Shown in pieces: positions 35,601 through 44,150 of a DNA stretch of 64,000 bases. The stretch's first letter is position 1. Every line of letters begins with the position of its first letter. The position numbers and the translations under genes were made by a program. The DNA is from Timema cristinae (taxonomy: Eukaryota > Arthropoda > Insecta > Phasmatodea > Timematidae): positions 32,017,397 to 32,081,396 of the forward strand of contig JBCFYV010000012.1 in the NCBI GenBank assembly GCA_039000515.1, read 5' to 3'. Under the pieces are notes generated by a model that had not been told where the DNA came from, searched no databases, and saw only the letters and a program-made list of their open reading frames with translations.

Positions 35601-38600
35601 ATTAATAAACCCCAAATTAATGAAGACCTTTAAGAATTGAAATAAAAATAAGTTCTGGATCTATGATGCAGGTTTGAAACTTCTGTTATTTATTTTACAG
35701 GGTGGCTACAAAACATATTTTACAAAATTCCCTGACTATTACAGGCAACATTTTTCAATTTCCCCTGACTACTTTTTTCCAGTTTTAATGGTGGATGATG
35801 ACTTTTGTTTTATTTATTATTGATCACATATGAAAAAATAGTTTGTATCTACTAAGCTTAAACATTTTTATCAGTTATTTAAAAAATTAAAATGTCATTT
35901 TATTAAGTTAGCCTGTTATTAACTTTTGTTTTTGTATTTAGTTGCAAAATTAACGGGATATTTTAGACATTTTTTTAAGTTCCCTGACTTTTCCTTATTT
36001 TTAGTTAAATTTCCTGACATTTCCCAGTCATTCAAAAATTCCCTAACTTTTCCCTGTCTCTAGCTACCATATTTTAAGTTCCTTGAATCCTCTCCAATTT
36101 TAACTTCCCTTGACTCTTCCCCAGTTTTAGTTTCCCTTGAAAATTCCTCTCAGGTCTAAACATCTATTCACCCTGTGGATGAACTTGTAAAAATAATCCC
36201 TCCCTATGCACAGCCGCTGCAATACTTCTGCGATTCTTTTCTAATTTCAACACAACCCCCTCCCTTTATTTAATCCCCTTGTTATTGATTAAAGAAGTAA
36301 CTATTTACTTAGTCACTAGTTTCCACCCCTCACCCTCTCCTAGCAACAAAACAAATTCCAAATCTATCTGCTAAGAGCTTAACAATGAAGTCACTAGTAC
36401 CTGACATGTATGGCTCATTAACAAAAGATCAGTTTTAAGAATGGTGAGCAAAATCATTTGCTTACTGATTGTGCCATAATCAGTCAATGATCGGATAGTT
36501 GTCACCAGCCTAGCCCTTAAAAACCAAACAAATTATAAATGGGCCCTCGAATGTGAATTGAAAATTCAGATTTTTCTTTTTAAAGAAAATAATGAATGAA
36601 TGTTTTTTAAATATTTGATTTTGTTAATATCCTCTTTTAAAGACTGGATGATGTATTTAAATGTTTTTAGAATATTTCTATTTAATTGAATCCATACTTA
36701 TGAAAATGAAGTATTTAGGAAGAAGGATGCAATACATTTTTGTATTTGTTGCTTAGTGGTAGATATATCTCATTGATCTTTATCATGGCCTGGACTTTTG
36801 AACAAATACTACTTGTGTTAGGTTATAATGGTTTGGTGACATGTAATGATGATATTGAGGTGGTCGGACTCGCAACAGAGGACTTTAAGCCTAGTGTGCA
36901 GCTGGCAGGCATGATTTGCTTCGTGTATGGGGACCAAGCCCTGAGGATGGCCAACTTGACTGAAGAAGAAAGGAAGAAGAAAGTCTGTCAGACATTATCC
37001 AATTTCTACAAGACTCATGCTGCGCTTAAGGTAAAAAATACCTCTAATTGCATTTTTTTTTCATTGATCCTGCTTGCCTTAAGAATGAAAGTGATTTTAT
37101 CAAGGGATGATATCGATAAAAGACCAGAAAGAACTCACAAGGATCATAAACATGTAAAGACTGCATTGGTGGACATGCTGAATAAATGTCAGCTTCATCT
37201 AGGCTAGTTCGGTACATTTCCAAAATATTATACCTTTCTCATATATTTGTGGGACCGAAAAAAATTAAACAAAAAATTGTTTTTATCTTAGTTGTGTCTG
37301 CAGTGAGGACCTTTTAATCAAGAAAAGTGATATCATTAAACTTCAAAAGATGTGCTTACAGAACTAAGGACATAAAATATGATTCATTGACGCACAGTGC
37401 TATAAAGGGAAAATTAATACAAGTTTAGTTGTGTATTTTTTACTTACATTACTTGTTTCTGAAAGTAATGCATTTCAACACCATTAGAATAGTTAAATAC
37501 AGATAGCCTGGATAGGCACTACAGTAAATTGCAGTGAGACTACAAACTTATTGTGAATATACTATATATTAGTTTGTCGTGTTACCCAGCCGGTGCACTA
37601 CATGGACAAAATATGGTCCCAAGATACATATATAGGAGGAGGCTACACCTGTTACTACCCTCCCGGGGTTCTAAGCAAGTATGGACCTGCCATTCGAGAA
37701 TCTATAGGTGGCTGCATCTTCCTAGCAGGCACTGAGACAGCGCTGCAATGGACAGGGTACATGAGCGGAGCCGTGGAGGCAGGGGAGAGAGCGGCACGTG
37801 AGGTAAGGACAAGGATTACGACACGCAATACCAACAATTTTCAAGCTTCGTCAACTCTCAGTACATTGAACAAAGCGCTAAAATTGTCAAGGTAGAGCAT
37901 ACACATTTTATTAAGGAGATATATATTAATCATTAACGAGTATTAAGATTTTATTTAAAAGTTAATTAGCTAAGATTTTATTAATTTCGTTGCTTTTAAA
38001 CATAATGTTGATAGATTTTAAAATATTTATTTTTGCTCAGTTTTTTCACTTCTATTTGATTTCACCCCAAACTCCACAGCACACCTGTTTCAAAAACTGC
38101 TATACATTCTGCACTTTCAGATGTTAAAATACTCTCTCTTCAACGAAATCCCCTTTTCACATTGTGAGGTATTTTATTAGATTATAAAAAGGTACAAAAA
38201 GGGAATGAACAAACCATGTATTTTACAATGAAAAGAAGAACACAGTTCACACTATGTAGTGCTATTACTGGATAACTTCCTAAGAGAGGAAACTAAAAAT
38301 GCAATAGGGAGTGAGAGGAAAATGGTAAAGAATAATATGCAAATTATATAGGAACATGTAACAGGTATAAATAACACAATTTTCCTCTTTTAGGAAGTTG
38401 CATTGCGTGTTTTCTACTCTTGCCAGGCAAGTTTCAGTAGAATGAAACATAGGTCAAGGGATTGGGTGTTAACAATCAATTTTCTTCATGAAGCAGCCAT
38501 TACGTGTTTGTCCTGTGGTAGCAGTGAAAATTGTGAACTGTGTTCTTGTTTTCATTATATAAGCCATTTTGTGTCCATTCTCTTTTATGTTTCTGTATAC

Positions 38601-39427
38601 ATTTACCGTACTTTGTTCCAATTTGTGTTCACTCGCTTTTATGTTTCTGTCTACATTTACTGTACTTTGTTCCAATTTGTGTTCACTCTCTTTTACGTTT
38701 CTGTCTACATTTACTGTACTTTATTCCAATTTGTGTTCACTCTCTTTTACTTTTCTGTCTTTATTTACTGTACTTTGTTCCAAATAAAGCAAACTAGGGA
38801 TGATCAAAGCAATATCAAATTTAAGATTTGAAAATATATTTTTCTTTCAAATTTTGAATAGGAGATTAGTTTTAGAGCTCATTAAATTGCTTACTGGTGT
38901 TTTACCCCTTCACAATATTTGTAGAATAAACTGAACAAATAGAGCCAATACCATTATTTTAATTTTATATTTTGAGGGAATAAAAAAAGTTTAACTTCTA
39001 TTTTAGGTTAACACAAGTTTAGTTACATTTCTATTTCCTACAACATCTTAGGTATTACCAAAGTAAAGCAAACCTCTTACATTTACTAGGTTTTCTAATA
39101 TGTGTGTTCATAGATTAAATAAAGAGTCAGATTTGTAAAATAATGAATTTAACCTAGCAGAAGCTAAAACTGATAAAATAATTCTATAATAAAACTAAGA
39201 CATCTTCTCTGTGAATGCAGGTGCTGTATTCTTGTGGCAAGATATCGAGCAGTGATGTGTATGTGGAAGAGCCCGAGTTTGTGGAGGTCCCCATCCAGCC
39301 GCTAGAACAGTCACTACTCGAGCGATTCATACCTAGCATCGGGTTTCTCCTTGCTTTATTAGCCGCAATCATAGCTTTTGCATTGTTCTTCAGCTCCTAC
39401 CAGGGCCAATGGAGACAGAACTTCTAA
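22673..39427 (+). CDS. Flavin monoamine oxidase (MAO-A/B-like), nine coding exons
   Basis: Oxidative deamination of amines (biogenic amines in animals) by an FAD enzyme normally anchored to the outer mitochondrial membrane. Join of 22673-22715, 24361-24614, 27304-27506, 28151-28353, 32295-32422, 34728-34848, 36822-37030, 37590-37802 and 39221-39427. All introns are GT-AG, phases close, and the total is 526 residues plus stop (vertebrate MAO is 520-527). Visible motifs: Rossmann GAGLSG at 10-15 with the ribose-binding E33; RVGGRT 37-42; [10 protein letters not shown] in exon 2; the active-site lysine in PMGLVLK (K304); aromatic-cage tyrosines Y406 and Y444; AGTET 433-437; [10 protein letters not shown]; hydrophobic anchor about 498-518. 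Oddity: the cysteine that covalently holds FAD in vertebrate MAO (SGGCYTAY) is G405 here (IGGGYTCY), with a new C408. FAD may be held non-covalently. No premature stop. Orthology to one named MAO is not decided. Confidence 0.93.
23770..24330. repeat. Degraded G-rich repeat in MAO intron 1
   Basis: Between TCATTGGTGGTGGAATCAT and CCTCCCCAGGTCTGCTGTCA there is a 560-bp stretch with GGGGGATAGGGG, AAAGGGAGGGGGAGTCC and TTGAAAATTGGTTG words that recur loosely at 29090-29250 (intron 4) and 48675-48870. The two ends are weakly inverted. Probably a decayed non-autonomous DNA transposon; the superfamily is unclear. Confidence 0.35.
24361..24614 (+). CDS. MAO exon 2
   Basis: Acceptor TATTCTAG, donor GTAAGC, phase 1 to phase 0. 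Encodes the rest of the first FAD-binding fold: [33 protein letters not shown] and [10 protein letters not shown] short DDDPSVPKF insertion relative to vertebrate MAO precedes the GWADLGASY strand. Confidence 0.93.
25133..26560 (+). mobile_element. hAT transposon (ZBED/Charlie-type), internally decayed, in MAO intron 2
   Basis: A 1412-bp element (25141-26552) with inverted ends CAGTGATTTCAAGCTTG and, read in reverse from the right, CAGTGGTTTCCAACC. It is bounded by identical 8-mers TGGTAGGC at 25133-25140 and 26553-26560. The transposase is on the + strand. A frame at 25428-25730 has [37 protein letters not shown] and KRSTFAIQV, the pattern of ZBED5-like hAT proteins (GE.LILPA...DNT..RRI.DM...FALQ.DES), ending just where the DES.. 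catalytic strand should begin. Near 26165-26320 the dimerisation domain reads [17 protein letters not shown], then AIKTKYKN, a stop, and [10 protein letters not shown]. Frameshifts and deletions between them make it inactive. Confidence 0.85.
26632..26838 (-). repeat. SINE-A, 5'-truncated, in MAO intron 2
   Basis: Starts in a long (ATT)n tract, reads AGCACCGCGTCTTATACCCG and the body as far as CACAAGATGTATTGTCAGAG, then breaks before the tRNA-like head. It lies 72 bp after the hAT element's right target repeat. Confidence 0.75.
26886..26993 (-). repeat. Second SINE-A fragment, short
   Basis: TTATTATTAGCACGCGTTTT and then GTTCAGGTTATACGCACTTA, truncated within the body at GGACCTACAGTTTTACGTGG. 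It sits about 50 bp from the previous copy in the same orientation; they are separate insertions because each has its own tail. Confidence 0.7.
27304..27506 (+). CDS. MAO exon 3
   Basis: Acceptor GATGCATAG, donor GTATGT, phase 0 to phase 2. Encodes [43 protein letters not shown] and CWTK, closely following vertebrate MAO (NPIAYLDYNN...DNMGKEIP...W...CWTK). Confidence 0.92.
28151..28353 (+). CDS. MAO exon 4
   Basis: Acceptor CTGTTTAG, donor GTATAC, phase 2 to phase 1. Encodes the substrate-domain segment with [17 protein letters not shown] and the well-conserved [15 protein letters not shown], which contacts FAD in MAO structures. Confidence 0.93.
28490..29260. repeat. Degraded G-rich repeat in MAO intron 4
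   Basis: Contains GGGGGGCATAAAAAACCCTG near 28512 and TGGGTCTAGGAATCCTTCCC near 29090 followed by TTGAAAATTAGATTACATTA, echoing the intron 1 repeat at 23770-24330. No ends or coding remnants. Confidence 0.3.
29611..30887 (-). mobile_element. Mariner-family transposon relic, full length, in MAO intron 4
   Basis: A 1273-bp element (29613-30885) flanked by TA on both sides, with inverted ends CAGGGCGAGGCAGTCAAACG and, from the right, CAGGGTCAGGCAGTCAAACA. The transposase runs on the reverse strand, antisense to MAO. It starts near 30772 ([20 protein letters not shown]), followed after a frame change by helix-turn-helix segments ([20 protein letters not shown], then HPYKIQVVQ) and by a C-terminal frame at 30239-29934 with [16 protein letters not shown] and [16 protein letters not shown]. 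The third catalytic aspartate is present in SPDL. The first (normally SDEAHF) reads MSN with a local deletion, and the second (normally QQDGA) is lost. Several stops and frameshifts: inactive. Confidence 0.88.
31018..31228 (-). repeat. SINE-B in MAO intron 4
   Basis: Reverse copy: GGGGTAGGGATGAGAAATAA, AACCATTTAGGAAAAACCAC, reversed B box GGGATTCAAACCCTGAGCTC, and the head side CCACTGAAGTGGGTGAC. The tail is missing at the left. Confidence 0.7.
31341..31975. repeat. Possible decayed copy of the CCCTGACTTTTCC short transposon, intron 4
   Basis: The left end (ACAGGTATCCAACCAAACTA, then TCCGACTTTTCCAG) and the right end (AAAATTCCCTGACC, then GAATTCCCTGTTTTACAGG) resemble the ends of the copies at 35698 and 48024, but the interior is longer and diverged. 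Confidence 0.35.
32295..32422 (+). CDS. MAO exon 5
   Basis: Acceptor TGTTCCAG, donor GTATAC, phase 1 to phase 0. Encodes [18 protein letters not shown], then [20 protein letters not shown], corresponding to the vertebrate KLNHPV...YVI.AIPP segment of the FAD domain. Confidence 0.92.
33911..34130 (-). repeat. SINE-B in MAO intron 5
   Basis: Tail GCATCTTACTACCCATTTGG, body GTGTAAGGAGAGGGAAAAAC, reversed B box AGGATTCGAACCATGGTATT, and the head side ending AGATCACCACTG. A nearly full-length, old copy. Confidence 0.7.
34728..34848 (+). CDS. MAO exon 6
   Basis: Acceptor GGTTTCAG, donor GTGAGT, phase 0 to phase 1. Encodes [20 protein letters not shown], then [18 protein letters not shown]304 is the conserved lysine that holds the water bridged to flavin N5. 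Confidence 0.93.
34973..35182 (-). repeat. SINE-B in MAO intron 6
   Basis: Body GTGTGGAGGGAGTGTGGAAA, reversed B box GGGATTCAAAACCTTATCTC, head side CTATTAGACCATACAATCAC. The tail survives only as CAGGTTATTCGTATATTTAC. Starts about 125 bp after exon 6. Confidence 0.65.
35698..36070. mobile_element. Short non-autonomous DNA element, copy 1, in MAO intron 6
   Basis: A 373-bp repeat starting CAGGGTGGCTACAAAACATA and ending GTCTCTAGCTACC. The sub-terminal parts are inverted copies of AAATTCCCTGACTTTTCC-type words. The flanking TTATTTTA (35690-35697) and ATATTTTA (about 36068-36075) agree at 7 of 8 bases. A second copy lies at 48024-48385. No coding capacity; the 8-bp duplication suggests hAT but this is not certain. 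Confidence 0.65.
36822..37030 (+). CDS. MAO exon 7
   Basis: Acceptor CTTGTGTTAG, donor GTAAAA (weaker than the others), phase 1 to phase 0. Encodes [51 protein letters not shown] and [11 protein letters not shown], matching the vertebrate region from YCG to LGSQEAL. Confidence 0.92.
37590..37802 (+). CDS. MAO exon 8 (flavin-site exon)
   Basis: Acceptor GTTACCCAG, donor GTAAGG, phase 0 to phase 0. Encodes [28 protein letters not shown], the [20 protein letters not shown] segment and ERAARE. The vertebrate covalent-flavin cysteine aligns with G405, while both cage tyrosines (Y406, Y444) and the second FAD-binding segment AGTET are kept. Confidence 0.94.
38170..38800. repeat. 54-bp minisatellite and inverted partner in MAO intron 8
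   Basis: About four tandem copies of a 54-bp unit (AATTTGTGTTCACTCTCTTT and then TACGTTTCTGTCTACATTTA, CTGTACTTTGTTCC) at 38565-38780. The segment before it (38455-38565, with GTGAACTGTGTTCTTG) has an inverted counterpart at 38190-38265 and a single diverged direct counterpart in intron 2 at 24655-24800. Open frames of 72-142 codons here, with a periodic [12 protein letters not shown] pattern, are the minisatellite translated and are not genes. Confidence 0.75.
39221..39427 (+). CDS. MAO exon 9, terminal, membrane anchor
   Basis: Acceptor TGAATGCAG, stop TAA at 39425-39427. Encodes the linker [20 protein letters not shown] (vertebrate: DIWVQEPES.DVP) and [19 protein letters not shown], then FALFFSSY, a single hydrophobic helix followed by a short polar tail, as in tail-anchored mitochondrial MAO. 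Confidence 0.92.
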   Translation: MLYSCGKISSSDVYVEEPEFVEVPIQPLEQSLLERFIPSIGFLLALLAAIIAFALFFSSYQGQWRQNF

Positions 39428-39513
39428 CACAAATCAAACTCTACTAGAGTGTTTTGTGACAAGTGTTGGATTATTTTTGTTAACTTTAGTGTTCTTGAGC
39501 TCATACTAAAGAG

Positions 39514-40470
39514 TAGTGACGGGCAGAATCGGATGAAGAAAATCGATTATTCTGAATAATCGATTCATTCGATTCTTTCAAAACCATTCGAATGAAAACA
39601 GTAGCTGACTTGGCGTGAGCTGGCCGATTCATTCTCTTACCCCACCCTTGCCAGAAGTGCTGAGGAAAATCGACCTTATGATTATGAATGTTTCCAGGCT
39701 ATCTCTATATAGGTCTTCATTTCTAATAGGTTCATTTTCAATAAATAGTCCCCATTGCTACACAATAATCAACCTTACGCATTCGAATAACAGCCAAAAA
39801 TAATTCAAATGAAAATTACAAATTGATTCGATTATTTTGCTACATTACTACGTGGATTGTTCCTTTTCATTTTCTTAAAATATTACCTTCCTAACTAATT
39901 AATCGCTTATAGCAGAAATGGTTTGAGAGATAATTCTTTTTAACATTGACTTAAATTTATTAAGTAGATAAATATATACTTTTTATGTATTTATTAAAAC
40001 ATTGGCCACCCGTAATATTCAGATCGTATTATAATTTTATTCACTGAAATAATTTTACGTTCTTACAACACAAAATATCATTACCCAGCAAACTTACGTC
40101 GTCTGTCGAGTAGTAATTGTGTGTTTGATTCTAAGTGAAGCTTTCAGGAGGCATATAATTGATTCATTTATTCAAATCGAAAGTATTTTGTCACTTACCC
40201 GATATATAAGTAATATTGTAAGCTTATATATTTTTGTTATGTTTAGGAAATATTAAAGGGTCAATTATTTCGACTCTTCTAAACACAAAGGAAACAAACA
40301 ATGTTCTTTATTTTATTATTAATCGTATGCAAAGTATTTATATTAATTGCGAGGTACTTAATGTGACTAATGCATTCAAACATTCACTGTATAGTATTTT
40401 GGTCTTTGACACTGGCACAAGGAACTAATGATTAATCAATTCTTAAAATCATTCGATTATGCCCATCACC
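39514..40470. mobile_element. hAT-like non-autonomous element just after the MAO stop codon
   Basis: The left end TAGTGACGGGCAGAATCGGA, and the right end read in reverse, GTGGTGATGGGCATAATCGA, are imperfect inverted repeats of a common hAT pattern. The interior is AT-rich with no transposase. The flanks share TAAAG (CTAAAGAG before, GTAAAGAC after), an eroded 8-bp duplication at best. It begins 86 bp after the stop codon and there is no AATAAA before it, so it may be part of the MAO 3' UTR. Confidence 0.6.
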
Positions 40471-40608
40471 ACAGTAAAGACTGTAGAGATGTCACTCATA
40501 ACACAAACTAATAAGTTCCAAAACGGGAAGAAACTAGTTTAATTACACTAATGAATTTGATTTTGTTAGACATTTTGACCCTAGATAAACAATGAGTGTG
40601 TCAACATA

Positions 40609-40614
40609 AATAAA
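40609..40614 (+). terminator. Candidate MAO poly(A) signal
   Basis: AATAAA about 1.18 kb past the stop codon, beyond the hAT-like insertion, followed by T-rich sequence. An alternative AATAAA at 39740-39745 lies inside the insertion. Which one is used cannot be told from sequence. Confidence 0.35.
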
Positions 40615-40619
40615 TTTTG

Positions 40620-42310
40620 CAATGAAACCTCTTTTTTATACATAATAGCATGTACTAATTTTTGTAAAAATGCATATTAAAGAATATAAATATGCAACAG
40701 AAAGATACTATACTTACCTTAACTGAGCTAGCTCCTAAAGTTGGAAATAATGGCTTATAGAAGGAGAGCTACTGTGCCTTTTATTTTCTTGATTACCTTT
40801 CTCGGAAGTGTTATAGATACACAGAAAATAATTTTAATAGGAGAAGCAAAGATATTTACACTGAAAGGTAGCATTGTCTGGTTATGCTATGAACTTATAA
40901 ATCCACATATTTACACATTTTCCTTGCTTATTCAGAACCATTTTAAACAAATAAAATTTTCTGTTTTAAAAAATGTAGTTACATTTTTTAAAAGCTTTAC
41001 TGAAACGTTAATTATCAATTTAACCATTATTATAAGTGCATAACACACACATAAAAAGGATATCTGGAAGAGAAAAACGTATATTCTAGAATAATTATTC
41101 TTCTCGTAGTAGTTCTTCTACATTGTAATATAGGAATGAATTAAACAAGGGTTAAGGCTTAACCCAAGAGTTAGAAATAGGGAGGGAAGTTTTAGAGTAA
41201 GTGCAAGTTGCTGTGAAAAGGGGATTGGATAACCACCCAATTCACCTGGGTTGGATTCTAACCCTGGTTCCCTGTTAATGGCATCTAACTGCATTGCGGT
41301 CATTGTGGGTTTTAAATTATGTTTATTTTGGAACCGAATGTTTTTAAAAATTTAGCTATCCACATTTAACTATGCAAATAGGGTAGGAATGAGGAAGGTA
41401 GACTTTCAGAGTGAAAATGTACCCTATAAGTTAAACTGTCAGCTAAAATAGGAATGGAGGGGCCTATTAAAAGTAAACTGAATAGAAACAAAAATTTGTG
41501 CAATTTCTTAAACAGTAGTTTCCCTCTGTGACCAAATATATGGTGAGAAACAATAATAACTTTATTGAAATTGAGTAATTTTCTACCAACTTTCCCTCCT
41601 TGAATATAGAGAATAAAGGAGGGGCCAAATCAAGTAGTGGGATAACATTCACTGATGGTTTATAAGGAATAAATAAATACATATTTGATTGGTTTAGGGT
41701 TCTAATTTTAGTTCTTCCCTTCAAATATTTACAAAAATTTTAATATTGTATCAACGTTCAATAGGCCAATAGCTAGTGTTAGCAAAGGTTAAGGTTGATA
41801 CACAAAATTAACGTCAAAGATGAAAACACAATCTACAAATACACTTAGTGGGCTAATTAAACAAAAAGGTCAACGTGAGAACAAAACGACGTGGTCGGTT
41901 TTGAATGAGAAAGACAACTGAAAAAGTAAGAGTGCGTGATTGGCTAACTCTTGATACTTGGCTACTGCAGCGCCTTTTGTGATTGGTACAGTGGTTGGAT
42001 TGTGCATCTTAGTCAGTGACTCCAACACTTCCTCTTGAGACAACAATTGAAAACTCATCAGAGTGATCATTCCCAGGAGATCGACCCAGTGCCCGTGCTT
42101 TGATACAGATACTAAACAACTTAGCATTGCAAAATTGTAGGACTATTAGAAATAAAAAACATTTATTTAAATATATTTTTATGAAGGCAATAGTTTCCTG
42201 AGATATTTGCAAATATATTAATACAATTTTGTGAGCTTTAGTTGTAAACATATACTACTTAAGTCTTAACGCAATACATTCTCCAATGCCATAGAGTAAT
42301 TAAATATAAC
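40620..42310. other. Intergenic DNA with eroded SINE-B traces
   Basis: Two weak reverse SINE-B traces, 41130-41310 (GGATAACCACCCAATTCACC, then a decayed head) and 41375-41450 (GGGTAGGAATGAGGAAGGTA). Nothing else supportable; the 100-codon frame at 40741-41043 is AT-rich with no domain. Confidence 0.4.
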
Positions 42311-42485
42311 ATCTTGTGAATGTGTGGAATGCCAGGCCACCCCGTGGTTCGGATTCCACGTTAAACTGTAGGTCCTTCATTTATCTCACAATCACCCTAC
42401 CATTACACATTAGCGTAAGTCGTATAACCCGAATGGGTAGTAAGACGCGGTGCTATAATAATAATAATAATAATAATAATAAAAT
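42311..42485 (+). repeat. SINE-A, 5'-truncated
   Basis: Starts at CATCTTGTGAATGTGTGGAA without the tRNA head and runs through CGTGGTTCGGATTCCACG and CTCACAATCACCCTACCATT to the tail GGGTAGTAAGACGCGGTGC plus (ATA)n. A good copy of the shared tail. Confidence 0.8.
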
Positions 42486-43399
42486 AATAAAATTAAATAT
42501 AAGTATCAAAAAAAGGATGTTATTTTTCCTTAAACCTCTTAGGAGAAATGTTTGTACAGCAATGATCTATCTCCAGTTTAGACTCAATAGTCAATATTTA
42601 CATTTTTTATTGGTCAAAATGTATAAATGAATAATTAAATATCAATGCAATGACTTGAAGATGTGCAACACCTAATAAAAAGTTAAAATTTTAACCGGAA
42701 ATCGAAATTTTAATATGAGTGTTGACCCTTGTGGACCCAATATTAATCTTTTTTATTGGTCCAAACATACAAATGAGGACATTAATTCTTTAAAAATAAA
42801 AGATTTAAAATAGAAATTTTGATTAATCTTTATGTTTCATGAATCTCTAATAATACAATTTTCATTAATTGGAACATGTAAAGCAGATCCCAGTTTCCAA
42901 GCTGTCAGCAAATGGTTCAAATACCATTTTATTAAGGTCTTTAAAACATTAAACTGTTTGAAATGTTCTTAGGTGGACAAAGATGCGCCTCTTTTCTCAT
43001 TAATTCTATATCATTGTATTTTATTCGTGCTCTTATGTGGAGTGGTGATGATACAATATACATTATTCCGTTCAGAAATTTTACGAGTTTATAGAAAGAG
43101 AGAGAAAGTCTGTGCGGTGTGCCGTACAATTTATTTCTTACGTGATTATAGAAGGCATATCTATTGTTCATACCAATTATGCGGCCAAATCAGAGTTTTT
43201 GTCCCTTTTCCTGAATATTCAAACATCTACCACTATGTTTAAATTGAAACTATATTATTTTTTAATTGGAATGATTGGGAAAGCTAAGTTTAGATTAAAA
43301 TTACAAATTTGAGATATATATATATAATAACACTAAAGCAATTTTTTTTTTTACAGTTTCCTTCCAGTTCCTGTGGGAAATTGTTCCTCGAAGTCAAAA

Positions 43400-44150
43400 T
43401 GTCATTCCCGCCAGGACTTTTTATTATGCCTTATTGAATTACAAGATTAGACACCTATTTTTGTAGAGTTGATAAGCCTGGTAGTGGATAGAAAATTTTA
43501 TTTCTCAGATACAAATAGGTTTGTTTTCCTAAATATTTCAATGTGAGAGCTACTAAAATTTCTTCGCTCGTCTAATTAACTTACTTTCTTGTATCAAGGA
43601 ATATATTCACCTGTTTAATTGTAAAAAGTTGCAGTAATTTCACTAGTAGCAATGACTCTACCAGTTTATTGATTTTTTTTTTCAATCTGCAGAATATACA
43701 TGAATTTGATGTCTGAATTTTAAGGGATTTACTTTTGACTAAATGGTCAAACTGAATAGTTTTTGAACGAAGAATTTCATTTTTATTTTGAAGTATTTCA
43801 TTTTTAAATATCATTCCTTTAAAAAAAATAGTGTGACTTTCATTAAGAGATTGTATACTATTTTGGTAAATGTTTGAGTCCAAGCATTCTTCACTCATCT
43901 GTGAAGTATCTTGTGTGATCAAACCACCCATCATTTGTTTATCAGGACCTATTTGGCGCATAACTGATTTTGATTGAAACACATTTTCATGTGTGACAGT
44001 AATAGATTCATTATGTAATTTTAAATAAGGTGTAGCAATCAATTTTAGCTTTTGTTTCTAAGTCAAGTTGAGAAGTAAGAGATTTAAGGTATCGTTCATA
44101 ATCCAAATTCCACTCCCCATCCCTCCTACAAAGTTTTTTTTTTTAAATTT
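43400..44150 (-). pseudogene. P-element/THAP9-like transposase relic
   Basis: Reverse strand. Near 44120-44045 a frame reads LDYERYLKSLTSQLDLETKA; a 153-residue frame at 44042-43581 follows, lysine-rich and coiled-coil-like. After a frame change near 43580 comes SEEILVALTLKYLGKQTYLY, then LRNKIFYPLPGLSTLQK (43577-43470). That last pattern (ALTLR..S.KAY.YLR....PLPS.STL..W) is the conserved entry to the catalytic domain of P-element/THAP9 transposases. The THAP zinc finger and the rest of the catalytic core are not visible. Stops and frame changes make it a relic. Confidence 0.5.

Noticed and set aside
36740..37207. 155-codon frame as a single-exon gene
   Set aside because: Only 36822-37030 is MAO-like; the two ends are intron read-through past consensus splice sites.
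38403..38831. 142-codon open frame with periodic aromatic-rich sequence
   Set aside because: It is the 54-bp minisatellite (divisible by three, hence open in several frames at once) inside MAO intron 8; three overlapping frames show the same periodicity.
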